Counted from the stretch's first letter, positions 18,721-27,578 are shown. The stretch: DNA of 64,000 bases from Paenibacillus sp. BIC5C1 (GCF_032399705.1 NZ_CP135922.1:2542001-2606000); one strand, 5' to 3'. The notes: generated by a model from the letters alone, not told the origin. Translations and numbers: made by a program.

Positions 18721-19185
18721 ATGGAGCGATTTCGAGTGGCGCAGGAAGAAGTGCAGTACAACCATTATGGAATGCCTACCTACGATACGCGCAATCTGGT
18801 CATACGCGACGACATTATGGGAAAAGCCAAAGAATTGGCTGATATGCTTGGAACGAGCGAAGAAGTTAAACAGTTCCAACAGGCTGAGTCCAAAATTCGT
18901 GATCATGAACGCATCCAGCAATTGATTGCAACGATTAAGAAGAAACAAAAGGAAATCGTTGCTTTTGAAAGCTTCAAAAATGCAGACATGGTCAGCAAAA
19001 TTGAACAGGAAATTGAGGATCTGCAGGCAGAGTTGGACGGCATTCCACTCGTTACGGAATTCCAGCAAAGTCAAAGCGATATCAATTATTTGCTTCAGCT
19101 TGTTATTTCAGTAATCCGGGATACTGTCTCCGAGAAAGTGAACGTGGAGGCAGGTACGGATTCACCTCCGACCAGCTGCGGTTAA
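18721..19185 (+). CDS. ricA: YlbF/YmcA family protein, RicA type
   Basis: About 150 aa, a helical YlbF/YmcA-family protein matching RicA. The core AKELADMLGTSEEVKQFQQAE is followed by helical IRDHERIQQLIATIKKKQKE. With RicF and RicT, RicA forms the Y-complex that directs RNase Y to polycistronic mRNAs and carries Fe-S clusters. A C-terminal Cys (TSCG) is visible here. It directly follows miaB as in Bacillus. The start is unsure: ATG 18721 has no good ribosome site, while GTG 18736 has GGAG at 18723-18726. Confidence 0.82.
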   Translation: MERFRVAQEEVQYNHYGMPTYDTRNLVIRDDIMGKAKELADMLGTSEEVKQFQQAESKIRDHERIQQLIATIKKKQKEIVAFESFKNADMVSKIEQEIEDLQAELDGIPLVTEFQQSQSDINYLLQLVISVIRDTVSEKVNVEAGTDSPPTSCG

Positions 19186-19193
19186 GTGAAACG

Positions 19194-19224
19194 GAAGGGT
19201 GCGGACGCAGTCCGCGCCTTTTTT
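19194..19224 (+). terminator. Terminator after ricA
   Basis: AAGG-TGCGGAC pairs with GTCCGCG-CCTT around GCA, followed by TTTT. Confidence 0.85.
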
Positions 19225-19434
19225 GATCATCTCAGACTCCACGTGGTGGGGTTATTTTGTGTGGTGGCTTGATCAAGACAACTTCACTGGATAAGACCTG
19301 TTCCGTAAGAGCAGGCTTAATATAATAACGAAGCACTTTAGATCAACTACGAAAAGAACCAATGCTGGTAAAATCATCAACAACAACATACATCATGGGC
19401 TTTATACTTAAAGTGCACTAAAGGGGAAATCAAT

Positions 19435-19854
19435 ATGGGTATTTTGGACAAAATGGTTGCAGAAGGAAACGGAAGGTTTTGGGGTTTTCTCGGTTGTCGG
19501 TTTATTAAAGGTGACGGAGAAAAAGTACAGATCGCGCTGACAGCGGGCGAACACCACACTAACTCCATGGGGATTATTCATGGTGGTGTGCTGACGTCCC
19601 TGATGGATCAGGCGATGGGCATGGTAGCTACAGCCGCAATGGCAGTAGACAGTTGTGTGACAACCAATCTGAATGTTCATTTCTTGGCACCCATGAAACA
19701 AGGGGAATTAATCGTGACATCAACGATCCTGCATCAAGCGGGGCGTAGTGTGACGGCACAATCTGAGGTCCGGGATGCATCTGGCACGTTGGGGTGTATG
19801 GCAACAGCTACATTTCGTATAGCGCGAGTAAAATCGCAAGACACGGAATCGTAA
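19435..19854 (+). CDS. PaaI-type hotdog thioesterase
   Basis: A 139-aa single hotdog domain with the PaaI/YbgC-like signature NSMGIIHGGVLTSLMDQAMG near residues 42-60, which carries the HGG loop and catalytic acid. A VTTNLNVHFLAP strand follows. Such proteins hydrolyse aryl- or acyl-CoA thioesters and the substrate cannot be read from sequence. ATG 19435 follows AAAGGGGAAA. The next gene has its own promoter in the short gap, so co-transcription is uncertain. Confidence 0.85.
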   Translation: MGILDKMVAEGNGRFWGFLGCRFIKGDGEKVQIALTAGEHHTNSMGIIHGGVLTSLMDQAMGMVATAAMAVDSCVTTNLNVHFLAPMKQGELIVTSTILHQAGRSVTAQSEVRDASGTLGCMATATFRIARVKSQDTES

Positions 19855-19856
19855 GG

Positions 19857-19884
19857 TTGACAAAAGATATTATTATGTCATAAT
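19857..19884 (+). promoter_or_regulatory. Promoter of the NAD-salvage cluster with overlapping palindromic operator
   Basis: TTGACA at 19857-19862 and CATAAT at 19879-19884 with a 16-nt spacer. The palindrome ATTATG-T-CATAAT at 19872-19884 covers the -10 and spacer, with outer GATATT/AATATC arms nearly symmetrical around it. A repressor bound here would block RNA polymerase. The first gene of the cluster is a plausible candidate for that repressor. Confidence 0.65.
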
Positions 19885-19918
19885 GAAAATATCAAAATGA
19901 GAATAGTCGGTGGTGCCC

Positions 19919-20722
19919 ATGAGCGAAAACTACGAACAATTCAATACTGAAAGCGATGAACAGGCAGCACGTGCCTATAGTTCCAAGAAATATCGTACAC
20001 CTGATGGCGTTCCCGCGGATATCGTCATGTTCACCTTGACCAAGCGGGAGCGTAAGACGGTAACCAAGACACTCCCCATCCGGGAGTTGAAGGTCATGCT
20101 GATCAAACGCAAAGGATGGCCTTTTGCGGGAAGATGGGCGTTGCCAGGTGGATTTTGTCAGGAAAATGAATCCATCTATGGTGCTGCAAAGCGCGAGTTG
20201 ATGGAAGAGACAGGTGTGGACGGCGGACATCTGGAGTATTTGAATGTATATAGTCAGCCTGGGCGTGACCCCAGAGGATGGATTATCTCACATGCGTTTT
20301 TTGCACTGGTAGAGGAATGGATGCTGGAACACCGTCAGGCGGCAGATGATGCTCAGGATGTTGGATTATTTACGATTCAGGAAGCATTGCAAGAGCTTGA
20401 GCTTGCCTTTGATCATCGGACGATTATAGAAGATGCATACCGGCGTATTCAACAGCAAATGCTGGAAACGACGATTGCACGACAGTTCCTGCCTCGTGAT
20501 TTTACACTAAGCGAGTTATACCAAGTGATTCAGAGTGTTGTACCTGACTTTGAAGAACCGAATTTCATTCGGAAGATCACTTCAACTCGCAGCCGCAAAG
20601 GCATTGTGGAAGAGGTTCGGGATGAAGAGGGCAACCTGCTAAGCTCCAATCAATATTCACAGCGTCCAGCGCAGCTATACCGTTTTACCGAGCTTGTACC
20701 TCGTCTTTCCATCTATACTTAA
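19919..20722 (+). CDS. NUDIX protein with C-terminal NrtR-like domain (NAD-related)
   Basis: A 267-aa protein. The Nudix box is intact at about residues 78-101 (G-x5-E-x7-RE-x2-EE-x-G), with GGFCQENESIYGAAKREL visible. Residues about 180-260 form an extra domain (FTLSELYQVIQSVVPD, then NFIRKITSTRSRKGIVE) resembling the winged-helix part of NrtR regulators and some ADP-ribose pyrophosphatases. It lies upstream of a nicotinamidase-like gene and pncB, so an NAD or ADP-ribose role is likely. It could be an enzyme, a regulator or both. ATG 19919 lies just after CGGTGG. Confidence 0.8.
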   Translation: MSENYEQFNTESDEQAARAYSSKKYRTPDGVPADIVMFTLTKRERKTVTKTLPIRELKVMLIKRKGWPFAGRWALPGGFCQENESIYGAAKRELMEETGVDGGHLEYLNVYSQPGRDPRGWIISHAFFALVEEWMLEHRQAADDAQDVGLFTIQEALQELELAFDHRTIIEDAYRRIQQQMLETTIARQFLPRDFTLSELYQVIQSVVPDFEEPNFIRKITSTRSRKGIVEEVRDEEGNLLSSNQYSQRPAQLYRFTELVPRLSIYT

Positions 20723-20786
20723 TTCGCAAGCGAATCATGATGGATTGAATCAGGATCAACCTATTCTCAAAAAGGGAGTGTGGACG

Positions 20787-21356
20787 ATGAAAGCACTGAT
20801 TGTAATCGATTATACATGTGATTTTGTGACGGGTTCATTGCCTGTAGGCAAGCCTGCTCTAGAGATTGAGGAGACGATTGCAGCGATAACGGAGGCTTAT
20901 TGCAATAACAAGCATGAGGTTGTTATGGCTGTCGATTTGCATGAAGAGAATGATCCTTACCATCCGGAAACGGCTCTTTTTCCGCCCCATAACATCAGGG
21001 GTACGGAGGGAAGACAACTTTACGGAAGTCTGGCTCAGGTAATGGAAGAACGGGAATCCCAGATTCGCTGGATGGATAAAACAAGATACAGCGCATTCTG
21101 CGGTACAGATCTGGAGCTGCGGCTGCGTGAACGTGGAATAACAGACATTGCACTGATCGGTGTATGTACAGATATTTGCGTACTGCACACCGCAGTGGAT
21201 GCTTATAATAAAGGTTTTCACATAACGATATTTGAAGATGCCGTAGCGAGCTTCAATCAAGCAGGACATGATTGGGCGCTTGGACATTTTCGTGCAAGCC
21301 TTGGGGCACAGGTGGTCAAAGCGAGCGATACCGTTCTTGCAGGCTTGAACCTATAA
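20787..21356 (+). CDS. pncA: Isochorismatase-family cysteine hydrolase, probable nicotinamidase
   Basis: A 189-aa cysteine hydrolase with the nicotinamidase-type layout: the catalytic Asp in ALIVIDYTCDF near residue 8, metal-binding DLHEENDPYHPE near residues 52-60, Lys in WMDKTRYSAF near 98, and the nucleophilic Cys in GVCTDICVLHT near 133. It would convert nicotinamide to nicotinate. Its position between the NUDIX protein and pncB supports this over other isochorismatase-like roles. ATG 20787 follows AAAGGGAGTG. Confidence 0.83.
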   Translation: MKALIVIDYTCDFVTGSLPVGKPALEIEETIAAITEAYCNNKHEVVMAVDLHEENDPYHPETALFPPHNIRGTEGRQLYGSLAQVMEERESQIRWMDKTRYSAFCGTDLELRLRERGITDIALIGVCTDICVLHTAVDAYNKGFHITIFEDAVASFNQAGHDWALGHFRASLGAQVVKASDTVLAGLNL

Positions 21357-21435
21357 ACGAACCTGTGATTATATCCATTATACCCTGTTGAACAAGTGTT
21401 ACGATGCAGGGGAATATGGTGAATAGGAATAAATC

Positions 21436-21491
21436 GGAGACTTATGCAATGGTACGTAACCATAATCATGAATCATGCGCAATAAGTCTCC
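21436..21491. repeat. 10-bp inverted repeat upstream of pncB
   Basis: GGAGACTTAT at 21436-21445 and ATAAGTCTCC at 21482-21491 are perfect arms 36 nt apart. A smaller GGT-ACGTA-ACC hairpin and an ATCATG duplication lie between them. There is no T-run. It lies 67 nt before pncB, so a structured leader or protein site is possible. Confidence 0.55.
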
Positions 21492-21557
21492 ACATGTTGA
21501 CCCGTGTAAGCAGGCAGAGCCTGCCGGCACAAGCGGAAGTCAGAGAGGATGAGACAA

Positions 21558-23012
21558 ATGCAGACGACTAGCCTGGCTTTACATACGGATAAATATCAAA
21601 TCAATATGATGTACGCCCACTGGGTGAATGGAACTCACAAACGGAAAGCGGTGTTTGAAGCCTATTTCCGCAAGCTTCCTTTTGGCAACGGATATGCTGT
21701 TTTTGCCGGCTTGGAACGCATTGTGAATTATATCAGCCAGCTTCGGTTTACGATGGAGGACATCAAATATTTATCCAAACAAGAGGAAAATTACGATCCG
21801 GTCTTTCTGGAAGAATTGCTCCAGTTTTCATTTCAGGGGACAATTCATTCCATGAAGGAAGGCGCGCTCGTTTTCCCTGATGAACCGCTCATTCGGGTAG
21901 AAGGCTCCATTATGGAGACACAACTGGTGGAGACGGCGATACTTAACTTCATGAATTATCAGACGTTAATTGCAACCAAGGCTTCCCGGATCAAACAGGT
22001 GGCAAGTCAGGACACTCTGCTCGAATTCGGAACACGGCGTGCACAGGAAGCCGATGCGGCCATTTGGGGGGCGCGTGCCTCGTATGTGGCAGGATTCCAT
22101 GCAACTTCCAATATGCTGGCTGGCGAGCGCTTCGGAATTCCGACAGCAGGGACACATGCCCATTCATGGGTGCAGAGTTTTATGAGTGAGCAGGAGGCGT
22201 TTGACGTCTATGCCAAAGTGTTGCCAGATCAAGTGACACTTCTGGTGGATACGTTTGATACATTGAACAGTGGTGTTCCTCATGCAATCAAGACCGCCAA
22301 GAAGCTAGAGAGCCAAGGCAAAAAGATGAACGCCATTCGTTTGGACAGCGGGGACCTTGCGTATCTATCCATTCAAGCTCGGCAGATGCTGGACGACGCC
22401 GGACTGGATTACGTGAAGATTGTAGCTTCCAACGACCTGGATGAAAATACGATTTTCAACCTTAAGGCGCAAGGAGCTCGCATCGATACATGGGGAGTAG
22501 GTACACAGCTGATTACCGCTTCAGACCAACCTTCTTTGGGTGGCGTGTACAAATTGGTGGAGCGCGAAGTGGATGGTGCCATGCTGCCTACGATCAAAAT
22601 TTCAGCCAATCCCGAAAAAGTCTCCACGCCAGGTAAAAAAGAAGTTTTCCGGATCATTGATCCCAAACATGGCAAGGCGATTGCAGATTATATCTGCTAT
22701 CCAGGAGAAGAGCAACCGCTACAGGGCGGGCCGCTCAAGCTGTTCAACCCGCTACACCCCTATTTGAAAAAGACGGTAACCCGCTACGAAGCAGTGAACA
22801 TGCTGGAACCGATCTTTGTGAATGGGCGCAAAGTGTATGAACTGCCTACCCTGGATGAGATTCGCAGTTATCACCGCGAGCAGATGGATCTCTTCTGGCC
22901 AGAATATCTGCGTAAACTCAACCCTGAGATTTACCGCGTAAATATCAGCCCTGCGGCCTGGAATATGAAGCAGAAGCTCATTGCTGAACACGTGCAATCC
23001 ACTGAAGAATAA
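21558..23012 (+). CDS. pncB: Nicotinate phosphoribosyltransferase
   Basis: A 484-aa enzyme that makes nicotinate mononucleotide from nicotinate and PRPP. Family segments are LHTDKYQINMMYAHW at the N-terminus, LLEFGTRRAQ near residue 155, AGTHAHSWVQ with the active-site His near 197, and IRLDSGDLAYLS near 258. Length is normal. ATG 21558 lies 8 nt after AGAGAGGA, while an in-frame ATG at 21549 overlaps that site. With the preceding gene it completes nicotinamide-to-NaMN salvage. Confidence 0.95.
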   Translation: MQTTSLALHTDKYQINMMYAHWVNGTHKRKAVFEAYFRKLPFGNGYAVFAGLERIVNYISQLRFTMEDIKYLSKQEENYDPVFLEELLQFSFQGTIHSMKEGALVFPDEPLIRVEGSIMETQLVETAILNFMNYQTLIATKASRIKQVASQDTLLEFGTRRAQEADAAIWGARASYVAGFHATSNMLAGERFGIPTAGTHAHSWVQSFMSEQEAFDVYAKVLPDQVTLLVDTFDTLNSGVPHAIKTAKKLESQGKKMNAIRLDSGDLAYLSIQARQMLDDAGLDYVKIVASNDLDENTIFNLKAQGARIDTWGVGTQLITASDQPSLGGVYKLVEREVDGAMLPTIKISANPEKVSTPGKKEVFRIIDPKHGKAIADYICYPGEEQPLQGGPLKLFNPLHPYLKKTVTRYEAVNMLEPIFVNGRKVYELPTLDEIRSYHREQMDLFWPEYLRKLNPEIYRVNISPAAWNMKQKLIAEHVQSTEE

Positions 23013-23020
23013 ATCAAATA

Positions 23021-23065
23021 AAGGGGCATAACCGGAAGCAAGTAGGCCGGGTTATGCCTTTTTGG
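23021..23065 (+). terminator. Terminator after pncB
   Basis: AAGGGGCATAACC-GG and CC-GGTTATGCCTT flank a loop of about 11 nt, followed by TTT. Confidence 0.9.
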
Positions 23066-23117
23066 TTTCCATTTTGCTGCTAATTATCCCGCATGACGAA
23101 AGACTGTGTGTGAAACA

Positions 23118-23151
23118 TCATGGACGGACAGTCCATGAACTGCGGTATACT
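23118..23151 (+). promoter_or_regulatory. Candidate promoter with palindromic site
   Basis: TCATGGAC (23118-23125) and GTCCATGA (23131-23138) form a perfect 8-bp inverted repeat with a 5-nt centre. It ends 7 nt upstream of a TATACT -10 at 23146-23151, where a -35 would lie. No good -35 hexamer is seen, which would fit an activator- or repressor-controlled promoter for the membrane protein at 23322. Confidence 0.45.
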
Positions 23152-23223
23152 GTACCTTCAAAGGAAGCAGGTTCACAAGGAAAATGAAGCAATTATTTCT
23201 CGGGAAAGCGCAGGAGACGTCAA

Positions 23224-23301
23224 ATGCTGCATCTTTCCGAGCTTCCCTTTCGACATGATCCATTTCTGTGGCTGTTTCAACTGAGCATTAGCCGGGGATG
23301 A
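23224..23301 (+). CDS. Possible 25-aa upstream ORF
   Basis: An ATG at 23224 with AGGAG 7 nt upstream opens a 25-codon frame that ends 21 nt before the start of the membrane protein gene. It contains a hydrophobic stretch (DPFLWLFQLSI). It may be a leader peptide or chance. No relative is recognised. Confidence 0.3.
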   Translation: MLHLSELPFRHDPFLWLFQLSISRG

Positions 23302-23321
23302 ATGAAAGAGGAGGTGCAACC

Positions 23322-23969
23322 ATGAGATGGATTTTGTCACTGACCTGGCTGGCCTTCATTGCGTATGCCTGTGTTTGGGCACCTGGGCAGCCTCTTGAGA
23401 GTGACCCTGTGTTTAAAGAACTGGTTACACTGCAAAGCAAGGAACCCTGGCTACTAACCGTATTTTCGTGGCTTGGGATTTACCCGGCCATCTTTGCTTG
23501 CCTACTGTTAAGGAAATCAGTGGAAAAGAGAGGAATTCGTGTACCAGCTTGGCCTTTTGTGTTGCTGTCTTTTGGATTGGGAGCCTTTGCGCTGTTGCCT
23601 TATTTTGCGTGGTCCTCACAAACACACAGAGGTTCGGGGTACGAACAACTCTCTTTTGGCAATCAGCGTGAATCGGGTATAGGACGTGTAGCAGCGCATA
23701 AGCTGACCCATGTAATTCTTTTGCTGCTTACATTGGGCACAGGCTTCTATGCAGTGACTCAAGGCAATTCTGATGTATACATGGAAGCGTTCAGGGCTTC
23801 TTCCTTTGTACATATTATGACAATTGATTTTGTCATCCTGACGTTGCTTTCCGTGATCGCATTGTTCAGAGATGCTTCTGACAATCGTCGTTCTCACATA
23901 TGGGCCATTGCAGGGGCAATCCCATTGATAGGTCCGCTCGTTTATTTAATGACAAGCCGGAGAGATTGA
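23322..23969 (+). CDS. Multi-pass membrane protein, unknown function
   Basis: About 215 aa with roughly six hydrophobic helices (the N-terminal helix near 2-19, then near 45-62, 72-92, 128-148, 160-185 and 190-207), so an integral membrane protein with both ends polar. A cytoplasmic-looking Arg/Lys-Arg segment lies between helices 2 and 3. ATG 23322 lies just after GAGGAGGTG and is preferred over ATG 23298. I do not recognise a family with a known role. Confidence 0.75.
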   Translation: MRWILSLTWLAFIAYACVWAPGQPLESDPVFKELVTLQSKEPWLLTVFSWLGIYPAIFACLLLRKSVEKRGIRVPAWPFVLLSFGLGAFALLPYFAWSSQTHRGSGYEQLSFGNQRESGIGRVAAHKLTHVILLLLTLGTGFYAVTQGNSDVYMEAFRASSFVHIMTIDFVILTLLSVIALFRDASDNRRSHIWAIAGAIPLIGPLVYLMTSRRD

Positions 23970-24070
23970 GTTCGCCGGATGCTACCCTTATACTTGTTTA
24001 ATCCAAAAGCGAATAATTTATGATGTGAATAGAAAAATATGTAAATTTATTATCGAGGAGAGGATAACGA

Positions 24071-25090
24071 ATGAAAAATACTTTTCCTGCTTATGTCGTA
24101 CGTAAAGAAGAACAGGGCGGCGTGAAGGCTGCTATGGAGCAGCTGACGAAAGAGGACTTGCCTAATGGTGATGTAACCTTACAGGTTCAATACTCAAGCG
24201 TCAATTTTAAAGATGGACTCGCCACAACAGAAAAGGGTGGTGTGGTTCGCGAATATCCGATCGTACCTGGTATAGATCTTGCAGGCATTGTAGAGGAATC
24301 CGTGAGCGGCCGGTTTGCACCGGGGGATCGGGTGATCAGCACAGGTTTCGAGCCAGGCGTGTCTCATTTTGGAGGATATAGTCAATATGCGCGTTTGCGC
24401 AGCGAATGGCTTGTTCCCCTGCCGCATGGACTCAGTGAGAAGGAAGCGATGGCGATTGGAACGGCAGGGTTCACTGCTGCACTTTCGGTGGATGCTTTGT
24501 TGCGAACTGGAGTGACCCCGGAAATGGGTAATATTCTGGTGACAGGAGCTACCGGAGGAGTAGGCAGTATGGCGGTGGCTATTCTGGCGAAGCTGGGATT
24601 TGAAGTGACAGCAAGTACAGGCAAAAAAGATGAACAGGAACAGCTGCTTCGGAATCTGGGTGCCGCACATGTCATTTCACGCGAAGAAGCGGATGCGCCA
24701 GCCAAAGGGGCAATGGGCAAACAGCTCTGGGCAGGTGTTATTGATCCGGCAGCAGGTCCGGCACTAGCCGAGCGTCTGAAACAAATTCAATACGGAGGCG
24801 CTGTCGCCGTATCAGGCTTAACCGGAGGAGCTGCGTTCGAGTCTACCGTATTTCCGTTTATTTTGAGGGGGATTCAATTGATTGGGATTGATTCAGTCTA
24901 TTGCCCGATGGAACGGCGGGAACGGATATGGAAGCTGCTTGGCGGAGAATGGAAGCCGGATCGGGCACTGGAGCTGGGGATTCAGGAAATCTCATGGGCA
25001 CAACTGCCTCAGACACTGGAAACGATTCTCAAGGGCGGTGCTGTAGGTCGTACTGTAGTTAATACGATGTCGGATACACCTGCCGAATAA
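24071..25090 (+). CDS. YhdH/AcuI-type zinc-free quinone oxidoreductase (acrylyl-CoA reductase family)
   Basis: A 339-aa medium-chain dehydrogenase/reductase. Family marks are SSVNFKDGLATT near residue 40, GIDLAG near 67, and the NADPH-binding TGATGGVGSMAV near 157. The zinc-binding residues of alcohol dehydrogenases are absent, as in the YhdH/YhfP/AcuI group. Members reduce acrylyl-CoA or other activated double bonds with NADPH. ATG 24071 follows GAGGAGAGG. Confidence 0.9.
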   Translation: MKNTFPAYVVRKEEQGGVKAAMEQLTKEDLPNGDVTLQVQYSSVNFKDGLATTEKGGVVREYPIVPGIDLAGIVEESVSGRFAPGDRVISTGFEPGVSHFGGYSQYARLRSEWLVPLPHGLSEKEAMAIGTAGFTAALSVDALLRTGVTPEMGNILVTGATGGVGSMAVAILAKLGFEVTASTGKKDEQEQLLRNLGAAHVISREEADAPAKGAMGKQLWAGVIDPAAGPALAERLKQIQYGGAVAVSGLTGGAAFESTVFPFILRGIQLIGIDSVYCPMERRERIWKLLGGEWKPDRALELGIQEISWAQLPQTLETILKGGAVGRTVVNTMSDTPAE

Positions 25091-25164
25091 GATTCTTTTC
25101 TCCTAGACATGCTAACTCTACCTGAGAGCGTCACCGTGCATGTGGCGGGAAAGGAAGGATGAGT

Positions 25165-25719
25165 ATGCGTGTTAACGGAAAAGGATTGCAACATAGATCT
25201 GGACGTGTGAGGTCTGTCTTGGTCAGTATTGTCGTGGTGCTGTGTACAATATCAGTAGTAGCGTGTTCAGCATCGAATGTTGAGCAGGAACGGAAAATAT
25301 ATACCCGACAAGCGACGGATGAAGGAAATGTTAGAGCAAAGAGTCAAGGTCACGGGTTAAATGGTCCATTAATTCAGGAGCTGGATGAAGCTTTTGTTGC
25401 AAAAGGCATAAAGTTGATGAATAATATGTCTGCGGATGATGGTGAGGACGGAATCTCTTATATGTACCTGCTGAATGGAAGTGGCAGACATATTATAAAG
25501 GTCCACATTTTCAGCGATGCTCTTACAAGAGTAGCCCGGATGAACGAAATGTACGGTAATGGCGGCGATGAGGCTGTGATGGAAAATGCGCTTGGCAAAA
25601 CAACAATTCGCAGCAAAGACTACGTTTCACTGGTCTATACGGCTTCAGGTGGAGAGAAGGACGATTATGAAGAAGACGTCATGCAGATATTCCAGCATGT
25701 GCTTGAGCAACTGAAGTAA
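25165..25719 (+). CDS. Putative lipoprotein, unknown function
   Basis: A 184-aa protein with a basic N-terminus (HRSGRVRS), a hydrophobic stretch and a lipobox-like ISVVAC ending at about residue 35, so a likely lipid-anchored exported protein. The mature part is polar with no recognised domain. ATG 25165 lies 6 nt after AAGGAAGG. It converges on moaB and shares a two-way terminator with it. Confidence 0.72.
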   Translation: MRVNGKGLQHRSGRVRSVLVSIVVVLCTISVVACSASNVEQERKIYTRQATDEGNVRAKSQGHGLNGPLIQELDEAFVAKGIKLMNNMSADDGEDGISYMYLLNGSGRHIIKVHIFSDALTRVARMNEMYGNGGDEAVMENALGKTTIRSKDYVSLVYTASGGEKDDYEEDVMQIFQHVLEQLK

Positions 25720-25743
25720 TCGACTCCACTAAAATAAATCGGA

Positions 25744-25771
25744 AAACCCGTCTGATTATTCAGACGGGTTT
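25744..25771. terminator. Bidirectional terminator between the lipoprotein gene and moaB
   Basis: AAACCCGTCTGA and TCAGACGGGTTT are perfect 12-bp arms around TTAT, with A- and T-rich flanks serving both converging genes. Confidence 0.88.
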
Positions 25772-26278
25772 ATATATTTCACGCATGACATGCCTCAGTT
25801 CAGGCAAAATGAGTTTTTCCATTGCCAGCTTGACAGCTCCCTTTGAGCCTGGCATGGAGAACACGGCTGTACGCCCAATCGTTCCGGCTACTGCCCGGCT
25901 AAGAATGGCGGCAGAACCAATATCCTCGGTATAACTGAGGAAGCGGAAGATTTCTCCAAACCCTGGCAGCTCCTTATCGAGTAGCGAAGACACTGCCTCG
26001 TATGTTGTATCTCGGGGGGCAATTCCGGTCCCACCGCTGAGCAGCACGACTTCGATATCGTCACGAACGGCGGCATCCTGCAGGATGCTTCGAATGGTTT
26101 CAGTTTCATCCGGTGTAATGATATATTCAATGATCTGGTAGCCCGAATCAGTCAGCAGTTTATGCATAAGTTGTCCGCTTGCATCGGTGTCCTTGGTGCG
26201 GGTATCTGATACGGTTACAATCATACAGGATACTGTGTCAGGGGCTTCCTGACGATGTTCTTCCACTGAATTGGTCAT
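25760..26278 (-). CDS. moaB: Molybdenum cofactor biosynthesis protein MoaB/Mog family
   Basis: A 172-aa MoaB/MogA-fold protein. The signature LLSGGTGIAPRDTTYEA lies near residues 80-96 and the MPGSKGAVKLAMEKLILPELRHV block near the end, both typical of molybdopterin adenylyltransferases. The start is ATG 26278 with GGAGGAGGA upstream. The frame remains open further upstream, but that stretch runs into the divergent cobW promoter region. It is isolated here from other moa genes. Confidence 0.9.
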   Translation of the reverse strand: MTNSVEEHRQEAPDTVSCMIVTVSDTRTKDTDASGQLMHKLLTDSGYQIIEYIITPDETETIRSILQDAAVRDDIEVVLLSGGTGIAPRDTTYEAVSSLLDKELPGFGEIFRFLSYTEDIGSAAILSRAVAGTIGRTAVFSMPGSKGAVKLAMEKLILPELRHVMREIYKPV

Positions 26279-26447
26279 AATACATCCTCCTCCAATCAAC
26301 ATGTTCTCATAGCATAGACCATTCAGTAGAATGAGGCAATGGACATGCCAATAGAAGGCCAGGATTGCGCAAAGATTGCAGGATAGTGTACACTCGCTAG
26401 GATAGAGATAGATTAGTTCAATTGGACAAATAGAGAGGTGAACAACG

Positions 26448-27578
26448 ATGAGTGAATTAAAAACAAATGAATCATCCATACCTGTATATATATTGTCAGG
26501 CTTCTTGGGCAGTGGCAAAACGACGCTTCTTGTTCAACTGATTGAACATTGGCAGCAGCAAGGTCTCCGGCCCGCCGTTGTGATGAATGAATTGGGTGAA
26601 GTGAATCTGGATGGTCAAATTGTTGATGCTTCCGTGCCCATGACGGAAATGTTGGGAGGATGCATCTGCTGTACTGTACGCGGTGACTTAGGGCTGCAAC
26701 TTGCGGATCTTGTGCAGGAGGAGTCACCTGATGTCATTATCATTGAAGCAACGGGAGCAGCAAACCCGATGGAGATTCTGGATGCAGTAACGGAAACATC
26801 CCTCTATATGCGACTGGAACTGAAAAGCCTGATTACTGTAGTAGATGCCGCGCATCTGTCAGGGCTGTACCAGGAGCAGAAGGGACAAACCTTCAAGCTG
26901 ATGCAGGAGCAGATTCGCTGTGCGTCTGTACTTCTCCTGAACAAAACGGACCGGGTAAACGAGCAGCAGTTGGCAGATCTGCGGGACCTGTTGGCACGCT
27001 GGAACGGTTTCGCTCCGGTACTGCCTACGGTGAAGTGTGAAGTCGATATGGATGTGTTGCTTCGTAGCGGAGAGAATGTGCATGCCTATCAATCTATTGA
27101 GGAAACGAGTAAAAACGTGGAGAAGGAACATCACGTGCATTCCGAGGCTTGCGCAGTGCATGGATGCAGCCACAATCATGAACAAGTGGATCATGATCAC
27201 GAAGTACATCAAAATTCTCAGGGGAATGGGCATGAACATCCTCATGACCACAACCATAGTCATAATCATGCCAACCCCCATGCTTCGCATGAACATGTCA
27301 TGGTATATACGCACTATTTCACCCAGCCGGTGAACAGTGAGGCTTTTGAGCGTTTGATAGCTGAGTTACCACGCGATGTGTACCGGGCAAAAGGGATTTT
27401 ATCCTTTAGCGATACGTCCAGCCGGTTCTGGTTCCAATATGCTTATCGGGAATCTGATTATATGAAGATTACGCCTCAGGGAGATGTGCCTAACGTCGCT
27501 GTGTTTATAGGTGAGCATTTCGATCAGTCGATTATTCGCAACCAATTGCTGGAATTAGAGGCGGCAAATCAGGTTTAA
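26448..27578 (+). CDS. CobW/COG0523 family GTP-binding metallochaperone
   Basis: A 376-aa G3E GTPase. Walker A is GFLGSGKTT near residue 19, the metal-binding GGCICC motif lies near 70, IIEATGAANP near 102, and the NKTD guanine motif near 166. Residues about 222-285 are extremely rich in His with two Cys, a metal-storage loop. A CobW C-terminal domain follows. This subgroup delivers zinc to target proteins. The next gene is a Cys-rich metal-binding protein. No Zur box was recognised upstream. ATG 26448 follows AGAGAGGTG. Confidence 0.9.
   Translation: MSELKTNESSIPVYILSGFLGSGKTTLLVQLIEHWQQQGLRPAVVMNELGEVNLDGQIVDASVPMTEMLGGCICCTVRGDLGLQLADLVQEESPDVIIIEATGAANPMEILDAVTETSLYMRLELKSLITVVDAAHLSGLYQEQKGQTFKLMQEQIRCASVLLLNKTDRVNEQQLADLRDLLARWNGFAPVLPTVKCEVDMDVLLRSGENVHAYQSIEETSKNVEKEHHVHSEACAVHGCSHNHEQVDHDHEVHQNSQGNGHEHPHDHNHSHNHANPHASHEHVMVYTHYFTQPVNSEAFERLIAELPRDVYRAKGILSFSDTSSRFWFQYAYRESDYMKITPQGDVPNVAVFIGEHFDQSIIRNQLLELEAANQV

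Noticed and set aside
26279..26518. Upstream extension of the moaB frame
   Set aside because: It would overlap the divergent cobW start; ATG 26278 has a strong GGAGGAGGA site and gives the normal family length.
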